Of a stretch of DNA of 64,000 nt, positions 43,576-52,149 are shown piece by piece. The notes beneath the pieces are model-generated. The model ran no database searches and was not told where the DNA came from. It saw only the letters and a program-made list of their open reading frames with translations. Origin of the DNA: CAWCWN01 sp963799245 (lineage in GTDB: Bacteria > Chloroflexota > Ktedonobacteria > Ktedonobacterales > Ktedonobacteraceae); assembly GCA_963799245.1 (NCBI GenBank), contig CAWCWN010000003.1, forward strand, positions 1,736,001-1,800,000, written 5' to 3'. A program made the position numbers and the translations under genes. The first letter of the stretch is position 1, and the number at the start of each line of letters is the position of its first letter.

Positions 43576-44370
43576 TCACTTGATCCCGATCCGGACTCGG
43601 TAACTCACATACCAGGGGATGGGTTCGGACCCAAGAGATTGGAACGCAGCGCTGCTGAGGCGATCAAAACCGATCTCTTGTTCGGTGAACTGGAACTGGT
43701 GGCTGAACGCATTGCTCCGCATCATCTCAAGAAACCGTGCAGCGTCTCCTTGCTCGATATGATGGAGCAACACCTCACGGGTGAAGCGGAAGTGAGCGCT
43801 CTCGCGCATGCGGTCGAGATGCCTGTCCTTCGACCACATCTTTAGGTTCTGAGCCAGCCCGCGCTCCCGGACAAGCTCCACTAAGCGCTTACCAACCTCC
43901 TGGGCGAGCCGATCAAGCTCCCAATTGAGGGTTGGTGGCCAATCATAGTCATACGCAGCAAAGAGTCCTCCGGGTCGTAGAATCCGAGCGATCTCGGCCA
44001 GGGTCGCAGTCGGTTCCATCCAGTGGAACGATTGGGCAGCAGTGACGATATCAGCGCACCCATCAGGCAGGCCCGTCTGATGAGCAACTCCCTCTCGATA
44101 CTCGATATGTGCCGCGTAGGGATGGTCCTCGACTTTGTGGACGGCCTCTTTCCGCATGTCGGCATTGGGTTCGATCCCAATCACCCGCTCGGCCCGCTCA
44201 CCCCAGATCGCGGTTGACAGTCCGGTCCCGCTGCCCAAATCCACCACCAAGGCGGGATGCGGCAGGTAAATCAACTGCGTCAGCAGATCGAGCAAAGCTG
44301 GTGGCGGCGTAGGGCGCGCCCGATCGTAGCTGATGGCTTTGCCAGTCCAAATTTCACTGGGATCACGCAT
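43576..44370 (-). CDS. SAM-dependent methyltransferase, class I
   Basis: A 264-residue methyltransferase of the Methyltransf_11/UbiE-like kind. Motif I is VVDLGSGTGLST, the acidic end of strand 2 is GIEPN, and then AAQSFHWM and LRPGGLFAAYDYDW. The substrate is unknown. It is 33 bases beyond the stop of the TnsC-like gene on the same strand, so it could be cargo of that mobile element or a neighbouring gene. Confidence 0.82.
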   Translation of the reverse strand: MRDPSEIWTGKAISYDRARPTPPPALLDLLTQLIYLPHPALVVDLGSGTGLSTAIWGERAERVIGIEPNADMRKEAVHKVEDHPYAAHIEYREGVAHQTGLPDGCADIVTAAQSFHWMEPTATLAEIARILRPGGLFAAYDYDWPPTLNWELDRLAQEVGKRLVELVRERGLAQNLKMWSKDRHLDRMRESAHFRFTREVLLHHIEQGDAARFLEMMRSNAFSHQFQFTEQEIGFDRLSSAAFQSLGSEPIPWYVSYRVRIGIK

Positions 44371-44403
44371 GCTGTTTCCTCTTCTTCTTTTCCTTTTTTT
44401 GTT

Positions 44404-45666
44404 TCATCTGTTTCTCTCTTCTCCAACCACATCCCAGTCCGTTTTCCCCCTGGCCCATCGTCGTCCGGTATTGGGAGTAGTCGTTTTGCGTCTGTCATGA
44501 GACTTGAACCGCAGGACCCCACCATGTAGTTCCAGGGTGCGCGTGCATGCACAGTCGGGACATTCCACAAGCGTCACACCGCTTGCCAGAAAACGATTGA
44601 GGTCAATGGGAACCACCCCAGAAAACGTGCATTTGATCGATGTGGCGGGCTGCGACACAGCCTTCTTCCGAGATCGTGCCTGATCCACCTGTTCTGTGGG
44701 TGAGATCGGTGGAATCTTTTGCTCTTCATTTGGGAAAGAGACCTGTTCTGCTTCCGTCCCGCTCGCCTGTTCTTGCCCTGTGGACGCCGATTGAGGAGCT
44801 TCGATACTTGGTCCTGCTCCGTCAATAATCCGAAGCGTATCGCGGCGTAGTACGAGCAGTTGAGCGGCTTTCTCTAGTGTCTCTGCCCGCACATCGGTTT
44901 CCCCGGCCTGATAGCTCCACTCCAGTGCAGTAGTCACGAGCTTCATCAGGTAATCCATCGTCACACGGCCAGAGTTGGTCGGGTCGAGGACCGGCTGCGT
45001 GAGCCAGGTGTAGATGGAGCCTGCCCACCGGCGCAAGTTGAGCTGGGGAAAGAGTTCACGGTACACCGTTTCCAGAGCCGCCAGGATCTCGCGTACTTCT
45101 TCGCTGGTGTGGCCTGCAATCCGGCAGAACGGTTCCAGTTTGTTGAGGCGACGGCGATATTGCAGCCACGTGGTCTCAGGCTGATCCAGGGTTTCCTTGA
45201 GCGGGATGGTGTTCCCGCGCCCAGCAGCAACCAGGCACAACCCCAGCGGATGATCGTACTGTAACCGCCCCTGGTCTGTCAGTTCCTTGATGAACATCAG
45301 GTGCTCCAGAGAGAGATCATGAGCATCATCCACAATCAGGCATTGGGTCCCAAACTGGTGAAGATGCCCCATGAGTTTAGGCTTGCGGTCGCTCCACCGC
45401 CCTCGCAGTGGCAAGCCAAGTGCCGTGAAGAGTTGATTGCCCAGAGCCATCTCCTCCTCATTGTTTTTCGGAGCCGTGACCGCGAGAATCGCAAGGGAGC
45501 CCGCCGTTTTGATCATGTCGCGAATGCCCATCGTCTTGCCAGCGCCCGGATCGGCGACGATCACATGCCAGGAACGCTTGTGCCAGGCCGAACGCAGCAT
45601 CGCTTGAAAACGTTTTTCAAATGCGGTTTCGATGAAGATCTCCTTGCGAAAGATGGGATGGGTCAT
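44404..45666 (-). CDS. TnsC/TniB-like transposition AAA+ ATPase with C-terminal extension
   Basis: A 420-residue ATPase. Walker A is ADPGAGKT and Walker B CLIVDDAHDL in the first third; arginine-rich sensor regions follow. This is the target-selection/regulator ATPase of Tn7- and Tn5053-like transposons. Residues 285-345 are a low-complexity linker and the C-terminus has a CPDCACTR segment with later His, which may be a small zinc-binding domain. The start overlaps the stop of the TnsA/B-like gene (ATGA), so they are coupled. No TniQ/TnsD gene is adjacent. Confidence 0.82.
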   Translation of the reverse strand: MTHPIFRKEIFIETAFEKRFQAMLRSAWHKRSWHVIVADPGAGKTMGIRDMIKTAGSLAILAVTAPKNNEEEMALGNQLFTALGLPLRGRWSDRKPKLMGHLHQFGTQCLIVDDAHDLSLEHLMFIKELTDQGRLQYDHPLGLCLVAAGRGNTIPLKETLDQPETTWLQYRRRLNKLEPFCRIAGHTSEEVREILAALETVYRELFPQLNLRRWAGSIYTWLTQPVLDPTNSGRVTMDYLMKLVTTALEWSYQAGETDVRAETLEKAAQLLVLRRDTLRIIDGAGPSIEAPQSASTGQEQASGTEAEQVSFPNEEQKIPPISPTEQVDQARSRKKAVSQPATSIKCTFSGVVPIDLNRFLASGVTLVECPDCACTRTLELHGGVLRFKSHDRRKTTTPNTGRRWARGKTDWDVVGEERNR

Positions 45667-46625
45667 GGCAGGGGCTCCACGCGCCTCGTGCGAACGGGTG
45701 CAGAATTGACGCCGTAGCTCGTGTTGGGCAAGCGTCGTTCAAAGCGCTGGGTCATCCACCGAAAGAGGGCTTCCACCGTTCCTTTCGCGGAAGGCGCGTA
45801 GGGAGGCGCTTGCTCAGTAATAATCCCCAACCGATCCACCAGCACTTGCCGTGCTCGCTCGGAGGTGAAAATCTTGCTCCGGTCATGGAAGACAATGGCG
45901 GGCTTGCCAAAACAGGGCCAGGGATGCTGACATCCAGCTTGGAGGACCAGTCGATCTTTCGGCTCTAGCGCTTGCTTTAAGAGGCGCATATAGTCCTCCT
46001 CCTTTTCGACTAGAGCGGTCGGCCATCGTTGTTCCAGGCGGCGCGCGACCTCTTCAACACTGGCGACTTCTCCGGCGGGCCAGACTTCCTGCAAGGCCAC
46101 AGCAATGTCAGCAAAGGCGGGAAAGTTCTCTCGCCTGGCATGCAAGAAGACCAGATTGTAGTGATACTGTTGAGTGAGGGTCTTTTCGGTGCCAATCCAG
46201 AAGACGCCTCGTTGGAGGCGTGCGAGCCTTCGTGCGGCCTCCGCTTTGGCGAGGTTGCGATCCCCCCGTTTGTCATCCTCCATGCCCGCCTCAGCGATGA
46301 ACATTTTCCTTGATTTGAGCGTCCCCACGACATCGGGCAGGTAGTCATGGGGATTACCCTCAAACGCGTAGCTAATCGCGAATGGCGCGTGTTTCGGGGT
46401 CGGCAGTCGATACGTCGTGGCAAACTGGGGGCCAATGTCACCCCGCGCGTAGCGGGCCACCTGGGGGTTGTATTCCAGCCAGAGCAAGAGGCGTTCTTCC
46501 AACTGGCTACAGAACGGCTGTCGGACATGGGAAGCTGTGCCAGCCTTGAAACTGGGAATCCATCCCGAAATGGAGCGACCTGCAATTTTGAACAGATCAA
46601 TGCCTTCGACAGCCGGTGCGACCAT
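45663..46625 (-). CDS. TnsA-like endonuclease fused to a truncated TnsB transposase
   Basis: A 320-residue chimera. Residues 35-215 match Tn7-type TnsA: Glu44 in LEERLLLWLEYNP, Asp98 in YLPDVV, then FIAEAG where ExK is usual, followed by a winged-helix-like part. From about 219 the sequence becomes the second half of a DDE transposase: Asp248 in VFHDRSKIF and Glu285 in KGTVEALFRWMTQRF. The first catalytic Asp and the DNA-binding parts of TnsB are missing, so it should not transpose alone. ATG 46625 has a strong GGGAGG site. Confidence 0.75.
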   Translation of the reverse strand: MVAPAVEGIDLFKIAGRSISGWIPSFKAGTASHVRQPFCSQLEERLLLWLEYNPQVARYARGDIGPQFATTYRLPTPKHAPFAISYAFEGNPHDYLPDVVGTLKSRKMFIAEAGMEDDKRGDRNLAKAEAARRLARLQRGVFWIGTEKTLTQQYHYNLVFLHARRENFPAFADIAVALQEVWPAGEVASVEEVARRLEQRWPTALVEKEEDYMRLLKQALEPKDRLVLQAGCQHPWPCFGKPAIVFHDRSKIFTSERARQVLVDRLGIITEQAPPYAPSAKGTVEALFRWMTQRFERRLPNTSYGVNSAPVRTRRVEPLP

Positions 46626-46761
46626 CGATCTCCCTCCCGTGCGAGCGGTAGATGAAGCGGCTCTCTCGGTTCGTCAACCTCGCGACGAAGAACGCAATTT
46701 ACAACTTCTAGAGGGAGTATACCAGATGGGGAGCGGTTTTTCCAGGCGGGTACATCATCAG

Positions 46762-46813
46762 TGCTCACTCTTCGCGCCGATTGCTCACTCGTCACCTTAA
46801 AACCTGCTCACTT
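46762..46813. repeat. Three direct repeats, probable transposon-end binding sites
   Basis: TGCTCACTC, TGCTCACTC and TGCTCACTT start at 46762, 46782 and 46805, spaced 20 and 23 bases. This spacing fits TnsB-type binding sites at a Tn7-like end, and they lie 137 bases upstream of the TnsA-like start. The last is followed by GTCA, which may mark the terminus. No inverted partner was found on the other side. Confidence 0.55.
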
Positions 46814-47267
46814 GTCATGCTTATTACCACCATGCTCTGTGAAAAGTAACCCGCACTGGGAGCCGGGGACGCGGTACGGGCTGCGGCAGACGTTGGGACA
46901 GACAGGTAGGACAATAAGCAGTATGATGCTGGACAAGGGTGGGCAGTGCTTATGACGGAAAAACCTTGCAAAAAGCCACGCACTTGGGTACAGCTCAAGT
47001 ACAATGACACCTCTCCCCATCATTGCGATCGAAGATATCCCTCGCAGCGTTAAATCGTTTTTTCCCAAGGACTGGTCAGAGAAAGCTTCCGGGTAGGAAT
47101 TAATCAGCGACTAATAAGGGATTAGCGGCTGCACGTAGCGAGTAGAGTCTGAGGGCTGTGAGTAACGAAAATAGTTATGAGCGCTTTGTTAAAATGATGG
47201 GAAAGTAGAAAACGGCTTCAAGCACAAATATGATAGCCATGATGATAGGAAGGTAAGATGCATCAGC
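46814..47267. other. Gene-free stretch next to the transposon end
   Basis: No convincing gene on either strand. Short open readings are not family-like. It is bounded by the end repeats and an IS256 fragment, so it is probably decayed mobile DNA. Confidence 0.4.
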
Positions 47268-47500
47268 CTTGACACACACTTGGGCTATCCCAAACACGGA
47301 CGGAAAGACAAAGTTACAGGGAATATGCGCAATGGACATAGCCAGAAAACGCTGAAGGGGGAGCAAGGCCACGTGGAAATCGAGGTACCACGTGACCGGC
47401 AAGCTAGCTTTGAGCCGCAGTTGGTCAAAACGGTCCAAACCCGCTTGGAGGGCTTCGACGACAAACTCCTGGCCCTGTATGGGAACCGTTCGCCAAAGTG
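47268..47500 (+). pseudogene. IS256-family transposase fragment
   Basis: About 75 codons match the N-terminal part of IS256-type (Mutator) transposases: HLGYPKHGRKDK, NGHSQKTLKGEQGHVEIEVP and TRLEGFDDKLLALY. The start of the protein and the whole catalytic DDE part are missing and the sequence loses similarity after LLALY. It is an inert relic. Confidence 0.8.
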
Positions 47501-47681
47501 GCGCAAGGATTTATCCAGGCATATAATAGGGACAGGCATGGGACACCTCCGTGGTTCAAAGGTTTGTTATTCACCTTCTTGATACCACATGGTGTCCTTT
47601 CCTCCAATCCCCCTTAAAAAGTGCAAACATAGAGTTCGAGCCTTGGACCATGTGAGCCCAAGTTCGATTCACGCGGGCCTC

Positions 47682-47709
47682 TTGACAAAAGAAAAAGAGT
47701 GGCTATAAT
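47682..47709 (+). promoter_or_regulatory. Promoter of the TetR-family gene
   Basis: TTGACA (47682-47687), 16-base spacer, TATAAT (47704-47709), 39 bases before the ATG. Near-consensus, so strong unless repressed; autorepression is usual for TetR-type regulators. Confidence 0.8.
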
Positions 47710-47748
47710 TAATAGAAAGACAATCTGTTTATAAATCGAGGTGGAACT

Positions 47749-48447
47749 ATGGCCCGAACCGTCAAACCAGAAGCAATTGCCGCGAAGCGCAGAGAGATTC
47801 TGGATGCCGCCCAACGACTGGTGATGACCAGGGGATACGAGCAGATGTCGATCCAGGATGTCTTGGACGAGGTGCAGATTTCCAGCGGAGCGTTCCATCA
47901 CTACTTCGACTCGCGCGGTGCGCTGCTGGAAGCGTTCGTCGAACGGGTAAAGCAAGAGGCGGAAAAGCCGCTCCTGCCCATCATCCATGATCCGAGTCTT
48001 TCCGCCATCGAAAAACTCCAGGGCTTCTTCGATACGCTGGACCGTTTGAGAACCGCCCACAAGGCTGATTTGGTCAGGCTGGCGCGTGTCTGGTACACCG
48101 ACGCCAACGCCATCGTCCGCCTGAAAGTCGACGAGGCGGTTTTCCAACAACGCGCGCCGCTACTCACCGAGATTGTCCGTCAGGGTATTAGGGAAGGCAT
48201 CTTCACCACCGCCTATCCTGACCAAGCTGGCGAAGTTCTCATGTCCCTGTTGCAGAGCATGGGCAATACCCATACCCGGTTATTGCTCTCGTTCGAGCAG
48301 GAGCGCGACGAGAAGCGCTGCATCGAGGAGATCGTCGCTATCCATGCTGCCTATCTGGATGCGATCGAGCGAGTGCTCGGCGCGCCCCCGCATTCCTTCT
48401 CTCGGATTGATGCGCAATCAGTGAACGTCTGGGTGGCAGCGCTGTGA
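47749..48447 (+). CDS. TetR/AcrR-family transcriptional regulator
   Basis: A 232-residue regulator. The helix-turn-helix at residues 15-60 reads ILDAAQRLVMTRGYEQMSIQ and then ISSGAFHHYFDSRGALLEA. The C-terminal ligand domain is all-helical and not assignable to a ligand. No efflux pump or enzyme is adjacent: the riboflavin operon begins 730 bases downstream and has its own riboswitch. ATG 47749 follows GAGGTGG. It adjoins the mobile region and may have come with it. Confidence 0.88.
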   Translation: MARTVKPEAIAAKRREILDAAQRLVMTRGYEQMSIQDVLDEVQISSGAFHHYFDSRGALLEAFVERVKQEAEKPLLPIIHDPSLSAIEKLQGFFDTLDRLRTAHKADLVRLARVWYTDANAIVRLKVDEAVFQQRAPLLTEIVRQGIREGIFTTAYPDQAGEVLMSLLQSMGNTHTRLLLSFEQERDEKRCIEEIVAIHAAYLDAIERVLGAPPHSFSRIDAQSVNVWVAAL

Positions 48448-48577
48448 GGCCACGACCATGTGGAGGCGAGATCGGTATCGCCTCGTGCCGTATCTCTGGT
48501 AAGTCGGAAGCACAGGGCAGAACCTTGGCGCGCCACCCAGTCGCCAGGATCTCATGCATTTTGAAATGCAGATGCTT

Positions 48578-48612
48578 GAAGCGCCAGCTTTCAAGAGGGA
48601 AGCTGGCGCTTC
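48578..48612 (+). terminator. Hairpin after the TetR-family gene
   Basis: GAAGCGCCAGCTT pairs perfectly with AAGCTGGCGCTTC across a 9-base loop. No T run follows, so it is a probable but not certain terminator. Confidence 0.55.
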
Positions 48613-48859
48613 ACACGGCTTCGCGAGTGATTTGGCCACTTGCGCGAGCTCGAATCAGCGTTTGGTGACGTTGCACAGCTTCATGTGTTAGCCCCACAAG
48701 CTGCGTATGGATTGAGGGCTGGCATGAGAAGCAGAAAACGGTTGGATTGTGAGACGAGGAGAGGCGTTGCATCAAACTCTGAGTAGTCTGTAAAATCTGA
48801 CCTAGACAGTTACCTTCACTGTATGCTATCATAGGAGCATCATAATTGAATACTGCTAT

Positions 48860-48998
48860 GTCTTCGGGGCAAGGTGAGAGAAGGCAGTGCCTTCTCAATT
48901 CCTGATCGGCGGTAGAGCCCGCGAGCCACTCTTTGTAGGGAGAGGCAGGATCTGGGGTAGTTCCAGAGCCGACGGTATAGTCCGGATGGGAGAAGACA
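48860..48998 (+). ncRNA. FMN riboswitch (RFN element)
   Basis: The conserved parts occur in order: CTTCGGGGC...AGGTGA, an extended P2 hairpin (GAGAAGGC/GCCTTCTC), GATCGGCGGTAGAGCCCGCGAGCC in pieces, GATCTGGGGTAGTTCCAGAG, and GAGCCGACGGTATAGTC then CGGATGGGAGAAGA closing P1. It senses flavin mononucleotide and would control the rib operon. The 180 bases to ribD contain the expression platform; no clear T-run terminator was seen, so control of translation or a weak terminator is possible. The gap 48613-48859 shows no gene. Confidence 0.93.
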
Positions 48999-49178
48999 AG
49001 AAAGATAACATCTTCGTGAGCCATAACGGTGTGCAGATATAATGCTCTGTGCAGTATCCTGCTCATCCGTACATACCACCACGAACAGGCTCTATTTCTG
49101 TTTTCTCCTATCATACTTCTCCACCTCACTCAGCCCCGCATACATAGCCAATCCAGGTAATTGACGGAGCAACCAGTT

Positions 49179-50315
49179 ATGGATGATCGAGAGGCGATGC
49201 AACAAGCGATTGCCTGCGCACGTAGCGTTGAAGGCCGTACCAGTCCACGCCCTCCTGTTGGTGCTGTCGTTGTACGCGATGGTGAGATCGTAGGCAGAGG
49301 TGCCACCGCACCTCCGTATGGACCACATGCCGAGGTTCAGGCTCTTGCCCAAGCAGATGCAGCGGCGGATGGCGCTGATCTGTACGTGACGCTTGAGCCG
49401 TGCTGTATTTCTGTTCACACTCCACCGTGTACTGAGGCTATTATTGCCGCAGGCATTCACCGTGTCGTCATAGGGAGCCATGACCCTCATCCTTCCGTGC
49501 AGACACGTGGCATTAAGCAGCTGCGGGCTGCTGGGATTGAGACCGCTCTTCTGGAAAAGACCCAAGAGACTCATGAAGCAACTGAGATCATCCGCCCATT
49601 CGAGATGTACATCACACGGGGGCGTCCTTACGTCACCGCGAAATGGGCCATGACCCTTGATGGCAAGCTCGCTTCGTCTACAGGTGATGCTTCTTGGATT
49701 AGTGGGCCACAGGCCAGGCTTTGGGTCCATGATCTACGAGACCGCGTGGATGCCATTCTTGTCGGTGCGAACACGGTGCGGATGGATAATCCGCAGTTGA
49801 CAGTGCGTTTGCCGCCCGACAAGCGATTATGGGAACGGACCCCTCGAGCGCGACCACCGTTGCGCGTGGTGCTTTCATCACATGGTCACTTGCCCGATAC
49901 GCTTGCGCTGCTCCAACCGGAATTAGCCAGGGGCACCTGCATTCTCGTTGCTGAAACCTGTTCCCGCGAGCAGCGTCAGCGTCTTGCTGATTACGGTACC
50001 GAGGTGGTACCCGTCGCGGTTGGGGCAGATGGGCAGGTTGATCTCCCGTCCGCGTTGCAGGCCCTAGCACGACGAGACATCATGCATGTCCTGATGGAGG
50101 GTGGGGCAAAGATGCTGGGGAGTGCGTTTGACCACCACTGCATCGATCATGCAGCAGCCTTCATCGCACCCAAGCTGATTGGAGGATGCAATGCCCCTTC
50201 ACCCATAAAGGGCCGAGGGCTGCCGATGATGGCCCACGCATCCCCATTGCGGGATGTGCATACGAGCGTATTTGATGGGGATGTTCTTGTCGAGGGCCAT
50301 GTCGTCTATCGCTAG
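49179..50315 (+). CDS. ribD: Bifunctional deaminase/reductase RibD
   Basis: A 378-residue enzyme for the second and third steps of riboflavin synthesis. The deaminase domain has the zinc motif PHAEVQAL and EPCCISVHTPPC; the reductase domain starts at about 150 (YVTAKWAMTLDGKLAS, NTVRMDNPQLTVR, LMEGGAKMLGSAF). ATG 49179, with GGAG 10 bases upstream, is preferred to TTG 49161. First gene of the operon behind the FMN riboswitch. Confidence 0.95.
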   Translation: MDDREAMQQAIACARSVEGRTSPRPPVGAVVVRDGEIVGRGATAPPYGPHAEVQALAQADAAADGADLYVTLEPCCISVHTPPCTEAIIAAGIHRVVIGSHDPHPSVQTRGIKQLRAAGIETALLEKTQETHEATEIIRPFEMYITRGRPYVTAKWAMTLDGKLASSTGDASWISGPQARLWVHDLRDRVDAILVGANTVRMDNPQLTVRLPPDKRLWERTPRARPPLRVVLSSHGHLPDTLALLQPELARGTCILVAETCSREQRQRLADYGTEVVPVAVGADGQVDLPSALQALARRDIMHVLMEGGAKMLGSAFDHHCIDHAAAFIAPKLIGGCNAPSPIKGRGLPMMAHASPLRDVHTSVFDGDVLVEGHVVYR

Positions 50316-50378
50316 GAGCAACCCTCCCGGCATGCCCAGGTTCACATCTGTTCCATCAAGCAGATAAAGAGGAGAACT

Positions 50379-51680
50379 ATGGAAAACACATCTGATGTCG
50401 CTGGACGGAGTCTGGCCCTCGTTGAGGCGGTTCACGAGGTACGAGCGGGGCGCATGGTGCTGCTCTGTGACGATGAGAGTCGGGAGAACGAGGCCGATCT
50501 CTGCCTGGCAGCACAATTTGCCACACAACAGGCCATCAACTTTATCGCACACGCTGCCTGTGGACTCATCTGTGTCGCACTTGCAGGAGAGCGACTGGAT
50601 GCCTTGCGCATTCCTCTCGTCGAACGCAGAGGTGATCCCTTACAAGGAACTGCCTTCACCGCCTCGGTCGACGCGCTTCGTGGCACAACGACAGGCATCT
50701 CAGCCCGTGACCGGGCGGTCACGATCCGCACCCTGATTGATCCCAGCACCCGACCGGAAGACTTGGTGTGTCCCGGACACGTCTTCCCTCTTCGAGCACA
50801 ACCAGGGGGGACCTTGCAGCGACGAGGCCATACCGAGGCGGCCGTCGATCTCATGCGCATCGCTGGTCTGGAGCCGGGGGCGGTCATCTGCGAGATATTG
50901 AGCGACGATGGAGAGGCAGCACGTGGGCAGGTGTTGCTTGATCTTGCGCGTACATGGGGGCTTGGTCTTCTCTCTGTCGATGCGATCGCTCGGTACCGTC
51001 AAGAACATGTGATGAGCTGTATCAGCAAGACACAGCTGCCCACGCCCGAAGCGACGTTTCGGCTTCTCCTTTATCGAGAGATCGAGACGGGCCGGGACTC
51101 TCTCGTGCTCGCGCTAGGCGATCTTGGAGAGCAGCAGGAGTCCCCCCCACTGCTACGTCTCCATTCGGCCTGTATGACCGGTGATCTCTTTGCTTCGCAA
51201 CGCTGTGACTGCCAGGCCCAGATGCATGCAGCACTGCATCTGATTGCGACGGAGGGAAGAGGAGTGTTGCTCTACCTGCCTCAAGAGGGGCGGGGTATAG
51301 GGCTTGCGGGAAAGCTCCAGGCCTATGTTTTACAAGAGCAAGGATACGATACGATTGAAGCGAATGAGCGGCTCGGCTATCCCAGTGACGCCCGTACCTA
51401 CACCCATGCGCTAGAGATTTTGCGCGATCTGGGCATCACTTCGGCTCGCCTCATGACAAACAACCCCACGAAAATGCAGGCGTTGCGGGAGGGAGGCCTG
51501 GTCGTCGAGCGTGTCCCACTCGAAATCCCTCCAACCATGGAGAATATTCACTACCTTCAGACGAAGCACCAGCGGCTCGGACACCTGTTGACATCGCTGC
51601 ATGCTGCGCAGAAGACAGCAACACCATACAGAGAGGAGACCGCAAATCATGCAGGCAGCTACACAGCCACCGGCGCCTAA
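50379..51680 (+). CDS. ribBA: Bifunctional DHBP synthase / GTP cyclohydrolase II
   Basis: A 433-residue fusion that supplies both early precursors of riboflavin. The N-terminal DHBP synthase has DDESRENEADLCLAA and RRGHTEAAVDLMRIAGL; the C-terminal GTP cyclohydrolase II (from about 215) has the zinc motif C-x10-C-x-C in SACMTGDLFASQRCDCQ and YLPQEGRGIGL. The 3' end overlaps ribH by 32 bases. ATG 50379 follows GAGGAG. Confidence 0.96.
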   Translation: MENTSDVAGRSLALVEAVHEVRAGRMVLLCDDESRENEADLCLAAQFATQQAINFIAHAACGLICVALAGERLDALRIPLVERRGDPLQGTAFTASVDALRGTTTGISARDRAVTIRTLIDPSTRPEDLVCPGHVFPLRAQPGGTLQRRGHTEAAVDLMRIAGLEPGAVICEILSDDGEAARGQVLLDLARTWGLGLLSVDAIARYRQEHVMSCISKTQLPTPEATFRLLLYREIETGRDSLVLALGDLGEQQESPPLLRLHSACMTGDLFASQRCDCQAQMHAALHLIATEGRGVLLYLPQEGRGIGLAGKLQAYVLQEQGYDTIEANERLGYPSDARTYTHALEILRDLGITSARLMTNNPTKMQALREGGLVVERVPLEIPPTMENIHYLQTKHQRLGHLLTSLHAAQKTATPYREETANHAGSYTATGA

Positions 51681-52149
51681 ATTGGATGGCACGGGACTGA
51701 GGATCGGGATCGTAGTGGCACGCTACAACTGGCACATCACTGGCGCGATGCTCCAGCTTGCGCAAGAGGAATTGAGGCATCTCGGGGTCGAAGATGTCCA
51801 CGTGGTCTCTACACCCGGTTCCTACGAACTTGCGACAACGGCCAAGGCCATGCTGACTGGAGATGTCTATGATGCCCTCATCTGTTTCGGCTGTGTGATG
51901 AAAGGAGAGACACGCCATGACGTCGTGGTGAGTGATGCTGTGGCCCAGGGCATTCAGCAAGTGGCACTCGAGATGGGCGTTCCCATCATTTTCGGTGTGA
52001 TGTGCGCCGAGAATCAGCAACAGGCAGAAGCACGTATTCCACGTAGCAAGGAGTGTGCCGAAGCCGCTGTGGAGATGGCACGAACGGTTCAGATGCTGAG
52101 AAGAGCAAAACTAGCGAAGGAGCAAGCTGATGTTCACAGGGATCGTTGA
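51649..52149 (+). CDS. ribH: 6,7-dimethyl-8-ribityllumazine synthase
   Basis: A 166-residue lumazine synthase, normally a hollow 60-mer or pentamer. Substrate-binding parts are visible: ARYNWHIT, STPGSYELATTAKAML, CFGCVMKGETRHDVV and PIIFGVMCAENQQQAE. The start is ATG 51649, with GAGGAG upstream, inside the end of ribBA; a longer reading from 51601 is less likely. It overlaps ribE by 20 bases. Confidence 0.95.
   Translation: MQAATQPPAPKLDGTGLRIGIVVARYNWHITGAMLQLAQEELRHLGVEDVHVVSTPGSYELATTAKAMLTGDVYDALICFGCVMKGETRHDVVVSDAVAQGIQQVALEMGVPIIFGVMCAENQQQAEARIPRSKECAEAAVEMARTVQMLRRAKLAKEQADVHRDR

Noticed and set aside
43791..43802. AAGTGAGCGC as an inverted transposon-end repeat
   Set aside because: Only one partial copy, inside the methyltransferase coding sequence.
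46808..47068. An 86-codon minus-strand reading beside the transposon end
   Set aside because: No homology features, no ribosome-binding site and mixed composition.
47640..47680. GTTCGATTC resembling a tRNA T loop before the TetR gene
   Set aside because: The flanking bases do not pair to a T stem and no acceptor, D or anticodon arm can be drawn.
48611..49129. A 172-codon minus-strand reading frame between the TetR gene and ribD
   Set aside because: It is antisense to the FMN riboswitch, has no family features, and its frame is opened by the conserved RNA sequence.
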